Below are positions 16,577 through 25,703 of a stretch of 42,222 nt of DNA, piece by piece. Numbering within the stretch: position 1 is the first letter of the stretch; the number at the start of each line of letters is the position of its first letter. Position numbers and translations under genes: made by a program. This DNA is from Lachnospiraceae bacterium UBA7060 (GTDB lineage: Bacteria; Bacillota; Clostridia; Lachnospirales; Lachnospiraceae). Where the stretch lies: the NCBI GenBank assembly GCA_002493835.1, contig DLAA01000054.1, positions 1 to 42,222 on the forward strand, in the 5' to 3' direction. Below the pieces are notes generated by a model. The model saw only the letters and a list, made by a program, of their open reading frames with translations, did not search any database and was not told the origin of the DNA.

Positions 16577-16960
16577 ATGGGACAGGAAGCAGATAACAGC
16601 GGATATGAATTGCGGGAAGAGAAGGCAGGCACGGTTAAAATTGCGGATGATGTGGTGGCGATGATAGCAGCGCTGGCGGCTACAGAGGTGGACGGTGTTG
16701 CAGCTATGGCTGGAAATCTTACAAATGAACTTTTGAGCCGGGTTGGCGTCAGAGGTCTCTCTAAAGGATCGAGAGTGGATGTATCTGGGAAAAAAGTTAA
16801 GGTGGAGCTCGCGATTACTATGGAGTATGGATATAATATTCCGGCGACGTGCCAGAAGGTGCAGACTAAGGTAAAGAGCGCGATAGAGAATATGACCGGA
16901 CTTGAAGTGATGGATGTTAATATTCGTATTGCTGGAATTAATGTGACAAAAGAAAAGTAG
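16577..16960 (+). CDS. Asp23/Gls24 family envelope stress response protein
   Basis: A 127-residue protein of the Asp23/Gls24 (YqhY/YloU-like) family. In clostridia and bacilli the copy beside nusB is the YqhY-type protein, linked to acetyl-CoA carboxylase control and envelope stress. Seen are GTVKIADDVVAMIAALAATE near the N-terminus and the C-terminal VDVNIRIAGI-like strand (here MDVNIRIAGINV). I use ATG 16577 with GAGGA 5 bases upstream; ATG 16565 is an alternative four codons earlier. A longer open frame from 16484 would run through the leader hairpin and is unlikely. nusB begins 15 bases after its stop. Confidence 0.9.
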   Translation: MGQEADNSGYELREEKAGTVKIADDVVAMIAALAATEVDGVAAMAGNLTNELLSRVGVRGLSKGSRVDVSGKKVKVELAITMEYGYNIPATCQKVQTKVKSAIENMTGLEVMDVNIRIAGINVTKEK

Positions 16961-16975
16961 GACGAGTGGTTGGCT

Positions 16976-17371
16976 ATGAGCAGAAGAGAGTTGCGTGAGC
17001 AGATATTCAAATTGCTGTTTCGGGTGGAGTTTAACAAAATGGAGGACATGCCTGAGCAGGAGCAGCTGTTCTTTGAGGATGAAGATGCCGCAAAGGATGA
17101 GGATGCCATCTATATTTCAGACAAATATCACAAAATTTCTGAAAAATTATCCGAGATTGATTCCCAACTGAATGAGAAGGCAGAGGGGTGGAACACTGGC
17201 AGGATGAGTAAGGTTGATTTGACGATCCTGCGTCTGGCCGTCTATGAAATCTGTTATGATGAGGATGTTCCCACCAGCGTGGCAATTAATGAGGCTGTGG
17301 AACTTGCCAAGAAATTTGGACAGGATGCCTCCTTCGGATTTGTGAATGGCGTTTTGGCAAAATTTGCATAA
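16976..17371 (+). CDS. nusB: Transcription antitermination factor NusB
   Basis: A 131-residue all-helical RNA-binding protein that, with NusE (S10), binds boxA to prevent premature termination of rRNA transcription. The family ends are well kept: MSRRELREQIFKLLF at the N-terminus, and VPTSVAINEAVELAKKFG followed by FVNGVLAKF at the C-terminus. The middle (about 30-55) is acidic. I use ATG 16976; TTG 16970 two codons earlier is the alternative, and neither has a strong ribosome site. It is followed 13 bases later by xseA. Confidence 0.93.
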   Translation: MSRRELREQIFKLLFRVEFNKMEDMPEQEQLFFEDEDAAKDEDAIYISDKYHKISEKLSEIDSQLNEKAEGWNTGRMSKVDLTILRLAVYEICYDEDVPTSVAINEAVELAKKFGQDASFGFVNGVLAKFA

Positions 17372-17384
17372 GGCGGGAAACCGG

Positions 17385-18584
17385 ATGCAGAATGTATATA
17401 CAGTGGCGCAAGTCACTTCTTATATTAGAAATATGTTCACTCAGGACTTTATGCTCCATAGAGTACGGATACGCGGTGAGGTGAGCAATTGTAAATATCA
17501 TACCTCAGGGCATGTTTATTTCACGTTAAAAGACGCGAAAAGTACGATAGCATGTGTTATGTTTTCTTCGGACAGAAAGGGAATGCCCTTTCACATGACG
17601 GAAGGGCAGCAGGTCATTGTGACTGGCACCGTGGATGTCTATGAGCGAGACGGCAGGTACCAAATGTATGCCAGGCAGATTGAACTGGACGGTATAGGCG
17701 CGCTCTATGAAAGATATGAAATGCTAAAAGCGGAGCTTGCAGAGAGGGGGATGTTTGCTGAACAGTATAAGCAGCCAATTCCTCGATATATCAGGACGCT
17801 GGGCGTGGTGACGGCCGAGACAGGAGCGGCGGTGCGCGATATTATAAACATCACCTCCAGGAGAAATCCTTACGTGCAGATTATCCTCTATCCGGCTATA
17901 GTGCAGGGGGAAGCAGCTGTGCCGAGCATTGTAAATGGAATCCGTGCATTGGAAAAACGCAAGGTGGACGTGATTATCGTAGGGAGAGGCGGCGGCTCCA
18001 TCGAAGATCTATGGGCATTCAACGAGGAGGCGGTGGCACAGGCTGTCTTTGACTGCAGCGTTCCGATTATTTCTGCGGTGGGACATGAGACGGACGTGAC
18101 TATCACGGATTTTGTGGCGGATCTGCGGGCGCCGACTCCCTCTGCAGCGGCGGAGCTGGCGGTGTGGGATTTCGGGCAGATGGAGGAGCGGATGGCTGAG
18201 TATGCTTATACGATGCAGCATCTGTGCAGAAGAACAATACAGAGCTATCGTAACAGTGTGGAGCAGTATAGTGTGAGACTGCGTTACTTAAGTCCTATAA
18301 ATACTCTGCGGACAAAGAGGACACAGGCGGTATCGCTGGAGGAACGCTTACATGCGGCTATGGAGAGAAGACTGCAGGAGGCACGGCACCGGCTTGCGCT
18401 TTACGCGGAGCGGATGAATGGACTTTCACCGTTGGAAAAGTTGAGTCAAGGCTACGCGTATGCGGCGGATGTTTTTGGCAGAACCATTTCTTCGGTGGAG
18501 CAGGTAAATCCTGGAGAGCAGATCAGGGTTTACGTGAAGGATGGCAGTTTATTGGCAAAGGTGCAGGAGAAGAAATATGGCTAA
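17385..18584 (+). CDS. xseA: Exodeoxyribonuclease VII large subunit
   Basis: Catalytic subunit of exonuclease VII, which digests single-stranded DNA from both ends; 399 residues, near the family norm. It has an N-terminal OB-fold (VRIRGEVSNCKYHTSGHVYFTLKD is the conserved part, read in pieces near residues 27-50), a catalytic region with GRGGGSIEDLWAFN near 205 and AVGHETDVTITDFVADLRAPTPSAAAE near 235, then a coiled-coil arm. I use ATG 17385, since the preceding 13 codons of open frame overlap nusB. Its last bases overlap xseB by 8 nt. Confidence 0.97.
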   Translation: MQNVYTVAQVTSYIRNMFTQDFMLHRVRIRGEVSNCKYHTSGHVYFTLKDAKSTIACVMFSSDRKGMPFHMTEGQQVIVTGTVDVYERDGRYQMYARQIELDGIGALYERYEMLKAELAERGMFAEQYKQPIPRYIRTLGVVTAETGAAVRDIINITSRRNPYVQIILYPAIVQGEAAVPSIVNGIRALEKRKVDVIIVGRGGGSIEDLWAFNEEAVAQAVFDCSVPIISAVGHETDVTITDFVADLRAPTPSAAAELAVWDFGQMEERMAEYAYTMQHLCRRTIQSYRNSVEQYSVRLRYLSPINTLRTKRTQAVSLEERLHAAMERRLQEARHRLALYAERMNGLSPLEKLSQGYAYAADVFGRTISSVEQVNPGEQIRVYVKDGSLLAKVQEKKYG

Positions 18585-18810
18585 AGAAGCGAGAGAGAAT
18601 CAGGAGGAACAGCCGTTATCTTTAGAAGAGGCATTTATGCAGCTGGAAGAAGTGATCAGTCATTTGGAGAAGGAGGAGATTACTCTGGAAGAATCTTTTG
18701 CGGAGTATAACCGAGGGGTGGCGCTTCTGGCGAAGTGCAATGAGACCATTGACCATGTGGAAAAAAAAGTGCTTAAGATCAATGAGGATGGAGGACTGGA
18801 TGAATTTTAA
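18577..18810 (+). CDS. xseB: Exodeoxyribonuclease VII small subunit
   Basis: A 77-residue helical subunit that binds the arm of XseA to form the active exonuclease. The family block runs from SLEEAFMQLEEVISHLE to ITLEESFAEYNRGVALL, then a Lys-rich end. The start ATG 18577 sits in the last codons of xseA, with AGGAGA upstream. It overlaps the start of ispA by 11 bases. Coupled translation of the two subunits is therefore likely. Confidence 0.95.
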   Translation: MAKEARENQEEQPLSLEEAFMQLEEVISHLEKEEITLEESFAEYNRGVALLAKCNETIDHVEKKVLKINEDGGLDEF

Positions 18811-19702
18811 GGAAGAACTGGCAGAAAAAACCGGCGAAGCAGAGAAAATAGTAAAGGAGTATCTGCCAAAGCCGGAAGGTTTTCAGAGTAAGGTCCTGGA
18901 GGCAATGGGTTACGCGGTATCGGCGGGAGGTAAAAGGCTTCGTCCTCTTTTGATGGCAGAGACTTCGTCTCTGTTCGGAGAGCCGGGAAAAAAGCTTTCT
19001 TGTTTTATGGCGGCTATTGAGTTTATCCACACTTACTCCCTGATACACGATGACCTGCCTGCTTTAGATAATGACGATTACCGGAGAGGCAGGAAGACGA
19101 CCCATGTGGTTTACGGAGAAGATATTGCCATCATTGCTGGAGACGGCCTGTTGAATTATGCTTTTGAGACAGCGCAGCGTGCTTTTGAGACGGCGGCGGG
19201 GGTTGAAGAGTATCAACGGATTGGGCATGCTTTACAGATTTTAGGAAGAAAGGCCGGTGTCTATGGAATGATTGGCGGGCAGTGCGCGGATCTTTTGGCA
19301 GAAAAGCCAGGGGCTGTGTTGACCGAGGAGACGCTTCATTTTATACATGAAAACAAAACAGCCGCGCTAATTCAAGCGGCGATGACAATCGGCGCTGTTC
19401 TTGCGGGAGCGGATGAAAAAGAAGTGGAACAGGTGGAAAAGAGTGCGGGAAATATTGGAGTTGCTTTTCAGATTCAGGATGATATTCTGGATGTGACAAG
19501 CAGTCTGGAAGTATTAGGGAAGCCGGTAGGGAGCGATGAGAAGAACCACAAGCTGACCTATGTGACGATGCACGGCTTGGAGGAGTCAAAAAAAAGGGTG
19601 AGAGAACTTTCTGAAGAGGCAGTAGCGGTTTTGCAGTCTTTTGAGAAGAGGAATCTCTTTCTGGAGCAGCTGGTGGAACAATTGATCTACAGAGAAAAAT
19701 AA
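18800..19702 (+). CDS. ispA: Farnesyl diphosphate synthase (polyprenyl synthetase)
   Basis: A prenyltransferase of 300 residues that adds isopentenyl diphosphate to dimethylallyl and geranyl diphosphate to make farnesyl diphosphate, feeding undecaprenyl phosphate and other isoprenoids. Seen are AGGKRLRPLL near residue 40, the first aspartate-rich motif DDLPALDND near 81, and the second, DDILD, near 225. GKPVGSDEKNHKLT follows. The small two-residue insert in the first motif is typical of bacterial IspA. I use ATG 18800, with GAGGA 4 bases upstream, within the end of xseB. dxs follows 11 bases later, so the pathway genes are linked. Confidence 0.95.
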   Translation: MNFKEELAEKTGEAEKIVKEYLPKPEGFQSKVLEAMGYAVSAGGKRLRPLLMAETSSLFGEPGKKLSCFMAAIEFIHTYSLIHDDLPALDNDDYRRGRKTTHVVYGEDIAIIAGDGLLNYAFETAQRAFETAAGVEEYQRIGHALQILGRKAGVYGMIGGQCADLLAEKPGAVLTEETLHFIHENKTAALIQAAMTIGAVLAGADEKEVEQVEKSAGNIGVAFQIQDDILDVTSSLEVLGKPVGSDEKNHKLTYVTMHGLEESKKRVRELSEEAVAVLQSFEKRNLFLEQLVEQLIYREK

Positions 19703-19713
19703 GGGGCATACGT

Positions 19714-21597
19714 ATGTTGTTGGAGCAGATAGTGCAGACAAATGATATCAAACAGATTGCGCCGGAGGATTACAGCGCATTAGCGGGGGAGATCAGGGAG
19801 TTTTTGATTCGGAGCATCAGTGAGACAGGTGGGCATCTGGGATCTAATCTGGGAGCGGTGGAACTTACCATGGCGCTCCATTTATTTTTAAATCTGCCGG
19901 AGGATAAACTGATCTGGGATGTGGGGCATCAATCTTACACTCATAAAATTCTCACCGGCCGTCGTGATGGGTTTGTAAACCTGCGGAAGTTCGGTGGTAT
20001 GAGCGGTTTTCCTAAGCGGAAGGAGAGCGATTGTGACTGTTTTGATACCGGGCACAGTTCCACATCCATATCGGCTGGGCTCGGCATGGTAAAGGCCAGG
20101 GATATTCAGGGGGGGAATAACACCATTGTCTCTGTGATCGGTGATGGTTCTCTTACAGGGGGTATGGCCTATGAGGCATTGAATAATGCTTCCCGCCTGG
20201 AGACAAATTTTATTATTGTTTTGAATGATAATGATATGTCTATTTCCGAGAATGTAGGCGGTATTTCGAAATATTTAAATAATATTCGGACGGCAGACAT
20301 GTATCTGGATTTGAAGGAGGGGATATATAATTCTCTTCGAAGCAAGCCAAAATACGGCGATAAGGTGGTAAGCCAGATCAGGCGTGCCAAGAGCAGCTTT
20401 AAGCATCTGGTAGTGCCGGGTATGTTTTTTGAGGATATGGGGATTACTTATTTGGGTCCGGTAGATGGACATAATATTCAGGATATGGTACATATCTTCC
20501 GGGAGGCCAGAAAAGTAAAGAAGGCGGTGCTTGTTCATGTGATTACCCAGAAGGGCAGGGGTTATGCGCCGGCGGAACGGCATTCTGCCAGATTCCATGG
20601 GGCGGAGCCTTTTGATATTGAGACGGGGATACCTAAATTTCCAAAAGCGAAAGCTAATTATACGGACATTTTCTCTACAGTTATGTGCAAACTGGGACAG
20701 AGGGATGAGAAGGTGGTGGCGATCACGGCGGCTATGCCGGACGGTACTGGGTTGAAACGCTTCCGGAATATGTATCCGGACAGGTTCTTCGATGTAGGCA
20801 TCGCAGAAGAACATGCGGTGACCTTTGCTGCTGGATTGGCCGCAGGCGGTTTAAAGCCCATAGTGGCAATATATTCCTCCTTCTTACAGAGGGCCTATGA
20901 CCAGATCCTGCATGACGTCTGTATTCAGAATCTGCCGGTGGTGTTCTGTATTGACAGGGCTGGGCTTGTGGGAAGCGATGGAGAGACACATCAAGGTATA
21001 TTTGATTTGTCTTATTTGTCCTCTATACCGAATATGCACGTGATGGCACCCAAGAATAAGTGGGAACTTTCCGATATGATAAAATTTGCAGTTGGATTTG
21101 GCGGCCCTATCGCTATTCGATATCCCAGAGGAGAGGCATTCGACGGCTTGAAAGAAAAAAGGGCGCCAATTGTCTACGGAAAGGGTGAGCCCATTTTCGA
21201 GGAGAAAGATATTCTCTTGCTGGCGGTGGGCAGCATGCTGGTGGTGGCACTTTCTGTGCGGGAGCGTTTGAAAGAGAAGGGATATGCCTGCTCGCTTGCA
21301 AATGCCAGATTCGTGAAACCCATCGATGAGGATTTGATCCGAGAGGCGTGCAAAAGCCACAGCCTGATTGTCACCATGGAGGAGAATGTTGCAAGCGGCG
21401 GTTTTGGGGAACGCGTCAGGGCTTTTGTGGATTCCCTGCATGTGGAGACAAGGGTGCTTGGCATCTCTATTCCTGACGAATATGTGGAGCATGGCAATGT
21501 AGAACTTTTAAAACAGGAAACTGGAATTGATGCTGCGTCTGTGGAGGAGAAGGTGCTCTCAGCTTATCGAGGGATGATGGATGGGCAGGCATTATGA
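19714..21597 (+). CDS. dxs: 1-deoxy-D-xylulose-5-phosphate synthase
   Basis: First enzyme of the MEP pathway; condenses pyruvate and glyceraldehyde-3-phosphate using thiamine diphosphate. It has 627 residues, in the normal range. Seen are GGHLGSNLGAVELTMALH (about 35-52), WDVGHQSYTHKIL, the thiamine-binding GDGSLTGGMAYEALNNA near 149, the catalytic Glu in GIAEEHAVTFAAGLA near 365, and DRAGLVGSDGETHQG near 413. The C-terminal transketolase-like domain is complete. It shares ATGA with tlyA at its stop. With ispA upstream, this points to use of the MEP route for isoprenoids. Confidence 0.97.
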   Translation: MLLEQIVQTNDIKQIAPEDYSALAGEIREFLIRSISETGGHLGSNLGAVELTMALHLFLNLPEDKLIWDVGHQSYTHKILTGRRDGFVNLRKFGGMSGFPKRKESDCDCFDTGHSSTSISAGLGMVKARDIQGGNNTIVSVIGDGSLTGGMAYEALNNASRLETNFIIVLNDNDMSISENVGGISKYLNNIRTADMYLDLKEGIYNSLRSKPKYGDKVVSQIRRAKSSFKHLVVPGMFFEDMGITYLGPVDGHNIQDMVHIFREARKVKKAVLVHVITQKGRGYAPAERHSARFHGAEPFDIETGIPKFPKAKANYTDIFSTVMCKLGQRDEKVVAITAAMPDGTGLKRFRNMYPDRFFDVGIAEEHAVTFAAGLAAGGLKPIVAIYSSFLQRAYDQILHDVCIQNLPVVFCIDRAGLVGSDGETHQGIFDLSYLSSIPNMHVMAPKNKWELSDMIKFAVGFGGPIAIRYPRGEAFDGLKEKRAPIVYGKGEPIFEEKDILLLAVGSMLVVALSVRERLKEKGYACSLANARFVKPIDEDLIREACKSHSLIVTMEENVASGGFGERVRAFVDSLHVETRVLGISIPDEYVEHGNVELLKQETGIDAASVEEKVLSAYRGMMDGQAL

Positions 21598-22487
21598 AAG
21601 AACGACTGGATGTGATCTTAGTCAGACAGGGATTCGCACCTTCCCGAGAGAAGGCGAGGGCGCTTCTCATGGCGGGCAGCGTGTTCGTGGACAATCAGAG
21701 AGAAGACAAGGCAGGAACCTTGTTTGACGAGAATAAGATAACGATTGAAGTGAAGGGAAAACCGCTTCCTTATGTGAGCCGCGGCGGTCTAAAACTGGAG
21801 CGCGCCATTGATCAATTTCCAATCTCTTTGGAGAATAAAGTATGCATGGATATTGGCGCTTCCACTGGCGGTTTTACAGACTGTATGCTGCAAAATGGCG
21901 CGTGCAAAGTATATGCCATTGATGTGGGGCACGGCCAGCTCGCTTGGACGCTTCGCAATGACGAGCGAGTGATATGCATGGAGAAGACAAATTTCCGCTA
22001 TGTGACAGAAGAGATGATAGATGAGCCCATTGATTTTGCTTCGGTGGATGTCTCTTTTATTTCTCTCACAAAAATTCTGATTCCGGCAAGAAACCTTCTG
22101 CGTGGAGAAGGGCAGATGGCGTGTCTGATAAAACCCCAGTTTGAGGCTGGGCGGGATAAGGTTGGCAAGAAGGGTGTGGTGCGGGATGAGAAGGTTCACA
22201 GTGAGGTGGTACATCGGATTGTTGACTATGCGGATATGATCGGGTTTACAGTGAAGGGACTGACTTATTCTCCCATCAAAGGACCGGAAGGAAATATTGA
22301 ATATTTGATGTGGCTGGAGAAACGAATGCAGATTTCAGAGGAAGTATTGGCTTTGTCGGAGAAAGAGGCGATAGATGCTCTTTCGGAGATTTTTTCGCGG
22401 GAGAGTGGATTCTCCCGCCGGGAAGAGACGGCGGCGCGGATAGAAGAGATCATAGCACAGGCCCACGTGGCGCTTGATGAGGCGTAA
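21594..22487 (+). CDS. tlyA: TlyA family rRNA 2'-O-methyltransferase
   Basis: A 297-residue protein that has been called hemolysin A, but family members methylate 16S and/or 23S rRNA at ribose 2'-OH. The N-terminal S4 RNA-binding domain (RLDVILVRQGFAPSREKAR, residues 4-22) is followed by a Rossmann methyltransferase domain. The SAM-binding motif is DIGASTGGFTD near 86, and catalytic-type residues are seen in RGGLKLERA near 62, DVSFIS near 152 and LIKPQFE near 184. The ATG overlaps the dxs stop. This gene between dxs and nadK is a conserved arrangement in Gram-positive bacteria. Confidence 0.93.
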   Translation: MKERLDVILVRQGFAPSREKARALLMAGSVFVDNQREDKAGTLFDENKITIEVKGKPLPYVSRGGLKLERAIDQFPISLENKVCMDIGASTGGFTDCMLQNGACKVYAIDVGHGQLAWTLRNDERVICMEKTNFRYVTEEMIDEPIDFASVDVSFISLTKILIPARNLLRGEGQMACLIKPQFEAGRDKVGKKGVVRDEKVHSEVVHRIVDYADMIGFTVKGLTYSPIKGPEGNIEYLMWLEKRMQISEEVLALSEKEAIDALSEIFSRESGFSRREETAARIEEIIAQAHVALDEA

Positions 22488-22493
22488 TAGCGG

Positions 22494-23381
22494 ATGAAGA
22501 AGTTTTTTTTGATTACCAATGAGGCGAAGGATCCTCAAGGGGTATTTACAAATAGAATAGCAAATGTTATTAAAAAGAATGGCGGGGAAGCTGTCTGTGT
22601 TGAAAATGAGAAACAGGTACTTGCTAGAGGCGGGGAGGCCGGGATAGACTGTGCGCTGGTGCTTGGCGGGGACGGCACGCTTCTTCGGGCGGCTAGAAAT
22701 CTGATGGACAGCGGCATTCCCCTACTGGGAATCAACCTGGGAACGCTGGGGTATCTTGCGGAGGTAGAGAGCGGCTGTGCTGAGGAGGCAATAGGGAGAC
22801 TGATTCAGGATAAGTATGCCAGGGAGGAGCGCATGATGCTTTCCGGCAGTATTTTGGCAAAGAAAGCAGGAGAAGAGAGAAAAGCCGTAAAAGGGGAAAA
22901 AGAGGAAAAAGAGGAAAATGTGGAATGTCAGTATGCGCTAAATGACATCGTGATTTCCAGGTGCGGCACTTTGCAGATCTTGAATGTCCGTATTTATGTG
23001 AATGACCAGTTTTTGAATGATTACTGTGCAGATGGCGTGATTGTAGCTGCGCCCACAGGTTCTACGGGGTACAATCTCTCCGCGGGAGGACCTATCGTGG
23101 AGCCTTCTGCAAATCTTCTGCTCTTGACGCCGATTTGTCCCCATACACTGAATACCCGCAGTATCGTGTTTTCGCCGGAGGATGAGATCACAGTAGAGAT
23201 TCCCACAGGAAAAGACGGCAATGAGCAGGTGGTGGAGGCAAATTTTGATGGCAGTTATAAAGTAACGCTGCGTACTGGGGACCGCATTTTAATTCGTAGG
23301 GCTGATAAAACGACAGGGATTGTGAGACTGAATACGGAAAGCTTTTTGTCGGTACTGCATAAAAAAATGAGTGAAGTTTAG
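22494..23381 (+). CDS. nadK: NAD kinase
   Basis: Phosphorylates NAD to NADP; 295 residues. Seen are the GGDGTLLRAAR motif near residue 58, GINLGTLGYLAEVE near 79, the NDIVISR block near 150, and the second-substrate region DGVIVAAPTGSTGYNLSAGGPIV near 180, with TPICPHTLNTRSIV following. A Lys/Glu-rich insert at about 125-143, between the two lobes, is longer than in many homologues and looks like a flexible loop. It starts six bases after the tlyA stop and is followed by argR. Confidence 0.95.
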   Translation: MKKFFLITNEAKDPQGVFTNRIANVIKKNGGEAVCVENEKQVLARGGEAGIDCALVLGGDGTLLRAARNLMDSGIPLLGINLGTLGYLAEVESGCAEEAIGRLIQDKYAREERMMLSGSILAKKAGEERKAVKGEKEEKEENVECQYALNDIVISRCGTLQILNVRIYVNDQFLNDYCADGVIVAAPTGSTGYNLSAGGPIVEPSANLLLLTPICPHTLNTRSIVFSPEDEITVEIPTGKDGNEQVVEANFDGSYKVTLRTGDRILIRRADKTTGIVRLNTESFLSVLHKKMSEV

Positions 23382-23402
23382 AAAGAAGGATTCAAGCGTG
23401 TT

Positions 23403-23852
23403 ATGAAAAAGAAGAGACACGAGCGGATTATAGATTTGATCACACAGTATGAAGTGGAGACGCAGGAGGAGCTGGTGGAGAGACTCCGTGGAGAGGGATA
23501 TGAGGTTACGCAGGCTACAGTTTCCAGAGATATCAGGGAACTGAAACTTTCTAAGATCCCAAATGGCAGGGGACGGCAAAAATATGTCACATTTGACGGG
23601 GAAGAAGGCCATTTGGGTGATAAGTACGGCAGAGTGTTAAAGGAGGGCTATGTGTCTATGGATCTGGCACAGAACCTTTTGGTCTTAAAGACGGTATCCG
23701 GTATGGCCATGGCGGTGGCAGCGGCAGTGGATGCTATGAAAATAGAAGAGGTTGTGGGATGTATCGCCGGAGATAATACGGTGATGATGGCTATGCGAAG
23801 TGAACAGGATGCCCGGATCGTGATGGAGAAGATCGGCAGAATGGTGGGGTAG
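23403..23852 (+). CDS. argR: Arginine repressor
   Basis: A 149-residue transcription factor that represses arginine synthesis and activates catabolism by binding ARG boxes when arginine is present. The N-terminal winged helix (MKKKRHERIIDLI, then TQEELVERL, and TVSRDIRELKL near 39-49) is followed by the C-terminal hexamerisation and arginine-binding domain. The usual GDDT motif reads GDNT (Asp124, Asn125), so the second Asp that contacts arginine in E. coli ArgR is replaced. The gene sits between nadK and recN, the standard clostridial position. No strong ribosome site precedes the ATG; GAAAGAAGG is 12 to 20 bases away. Confidence 0.93.
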   Translation: MKKKRHERIIDLITQYEVETQEELVERLRGEGYEVTQATVSRDIRELKLSKIPNGRGRQKYVTFDGEEGHLGDKYGRVLKEGYVSMDLAQNLLVLKTVSGMAMAVAAAVDAMKIEEVVGCIAGDNTVMMAMRSEQDARIVMEKIGRMVG

Positions 23853-23859
23853 ATCGAAA

Positions 23860-25542
23860 ATGTTACAGAGTTTACATGTGAAAAATCTGGCACTGATTGA
23901 TGAGACAGAAGTTATCTTCGGCGGGGGATTGAATATTCTCACCGGAGAGACAGGTGCGGGTAAGTCTATCATTATTGGTTCCATCAATTTGGCGCTGGGA
24001 GCTAAGGCAGACAAGGATATGGTCCGATCAGGGGCGGAGTACGCTCTTGTGGAGCTGGTGTTTACTTTGGAGGATCCTGGACAGATTCAGGCGATACGGG
24101 AATTGGAACTTCCCATTGAGGAAGGGCAGATTATTCTTCAGAGAAAGATCATGGGAAACCGGAGTCAGTGCAGGGTGTGCGGGGAGACTGTGACAGCTAA
24201 GCAGCTTCGGCAGCTCTCGGAGATTTTGATCGATATTCACGGACAGCATGAACATCAGTCTCTCTTAAAAGAAGCTAAGCAGCTTGAGATATTGGATGCT
24301 TATGCGGGTGCGGAGCTTTCGAAAAAGAAGGAGGAGCTGCGGGAGATTTACCGGCAGTACAGGGATAAGCAAAGGGAGCTGTCAGAAAACGAAGTGGATG
24401 AGGAAACGCGAAAGAAAGAGTGCGCCCTGGCGGAGTTTGAATGCCGGGAAATTGAGGAGGCCAGACTTATACCGGGGGAGGATGAGGAGGTTGAGAAAGC
24501 CTACCAGCGGATGAACAACACGAAAAAGATTGAGGAGGCGGCGGTCAGTGCCCATACTCTCTGCGGGTATGAAAACGATGGGGCTGGCAGCGCTATCAGC
24601 AGGGCACTTCGGGAAATTAAAGCAGTTTCCGTTTATGATGAGACTTTGCAGGAGTATGAAAGGCAGCTTCTGGATATCGATAGCCTTTTGAACGATTATA
24701 ACAGAGGGATGGCTGGATATTTGTCGGGGCTTGAGTTTGACGCCGGGCAGTTTGAGCAGACTGAGAGGCGGTTAAATCTTTTGAATCACTTAAAGTCTAA
24801 ATATGGCAATACGGTGGAAAAGATTTTGGAATATGGGGAGCATGCCCGGGAGACCATAGAGAAATATCGGGATTATGACGCATACAGAGAAGCGCTGGCA
24901 AAAGAGACAGAGAAATGGAAAAAGAAGGCGCTTTCTGCAGCGGGAGAAATATCAAAGCTGCGCAAAAAAAACGCGCAGTCACTCTCAGAGCAGATGCGGC
25001 TTGCTCTTTCTGATCTCAATTTTGAACAGGCAGTTTTTGAGATACGGGTGGATGCCGGAGAGGAGAGGCTGGGAGAAAATGGCTTGGATCAGGTGCGGTT
25101 TTTAATATCTACCAATCCTGGAGAGCCTGTAAAGGAGCTTGCACAGGTAGCCAGCGGCGGTGAACTTTCACGGATTATGCTGGCACTCAAGACTGTGCTT
25201 GCTGACAAGGATGAGATTGAAACATTGATTTTTGATGAGATTGACACAGGTATCAGCGGCAGGACGGCCTGGAAGGTTTCAGAAAAGATGGGCATCCTTG
25301 GGAAGGGCCACCAGCTGATCTGTATTACACATTTGCCGCAGATTGCAGCCATGGCTGATACGCACTACGTGATAGAGAAGCAGGTGACGAAGAATAGATC
25401 TGTTACGCAGATCCGAAAACTCGGAAAAAAAGAGAGCGTGGAGGAGCTTGCCAGAATGCTGGGAGGTGACGTTATAACAGAGAATGCATTGAAAAATGCT
25501 GAAGAAATGAAAGAATTGGCAGGAAAAACAAAGCAATATTAA
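23860..25542 (+). CDS. recN: DNA repair protein RecN
   Basis: An SMC-like ATPase of 560 residues acting early in recombinational repair of double-strand breaks. Walker A GETGAGKS is near residue 30, the conserved QHEHQSLL near 125, an extended coiled coil follows (about 150-360), then the ABC signature ASGGELSR near 430 and Walker B LIFDEID near 455, with a D-loop and the H-loop in ITHLPQIA. Length is close to the family average. It begins seven bases after argR and ends the asp23 to recN run, with a good terminator 30 bases later. Confidence 0.96.
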   Translation: MLQSLHVKNLALIDETEVIFGGGLNILTGETGAGKSIIIGSINLALGAKADKDMVRSGAEYALVELVFTLEDPGQIQAIRELELPIEEGQIILQRKIMGNRSQCRVCGETVTAKQLRQLSEILIDIHGQHEHQSLLKEAKQLEILDAYAGAELSKKKEELREIYRQYRDKQRELSENEVDEETRKKECALAEFECREIEEARLIPGEDEEVEKAYQRMNNTKKIEEAAVSAHTLCGYENDGAGSAISRALREIKAVSVYDETLQEYERQLLDIDSLLNDYNRGMAGYLSGLEFDAGQFEQTERRLNLLNHLKSKYGNTVEKILEYGEHARETIEKYRDYDAYREALAKETEKWKKKALSAAGEISKLRKKNAQSLSEQMRLALSDLNFEQAVFEIRVDAGEERLGENGLDQVRFLISTNPGEPVKELAQVASGGELSRIMLALKTVLADKDEIETLIFDEIDTGISGRTAWKVSEKMGILGKGHQLICITHLPQIAAMADTHYVIEKQVTKNRSVTQIRKLGKKESVEELARMLGGDVITENALKNAEEMKELAGKTKQY

Positions 25543-25571
25543 ATTAAAAAATAAGATTCTTCACATACTAG

Positions 25572-25602
25572 AAAGGACATACTGTAATGTGTGTCCTTTT
25601 TT
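25572..25602 (+). terminator. Intrinsic terminator after recN
   Basis: An 11-bp stem (25572-25582 with 25589-25599, one G-U) with a 6-base loop ends in six T residues at 25597-25602. It would end transcription from the asp23 to recN genes before spoIVB. Confidence 0.85.
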
Positions 25603-25678
25603 CGCGAATAAGCAGAGCCAGAAGTGGAACGTAGACTGTGGACGAGAGACATGAATGTCTCGAGTCTGTGTATTCGCG
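25603..25678 (+). other. Nested inverted repeats upstream of spoIVB
   Basis: Three concentric repeats: CGCGAATA (25603-25610) with TATTCGCG (25671-25678); AGACT (25633-25637) with AGTCT (25663-25667); and GAGACAT (25646-25652) with ATGTCTC (25655-25661). They could fold into one 76-base structure placed just before the spoIVB start. No known riboswitch or other RNA class was recognised. Confidence 0.5.
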
Positions 25679-25703
25679 CGGATGATAGATATAAAAGAGA
25701 GGA

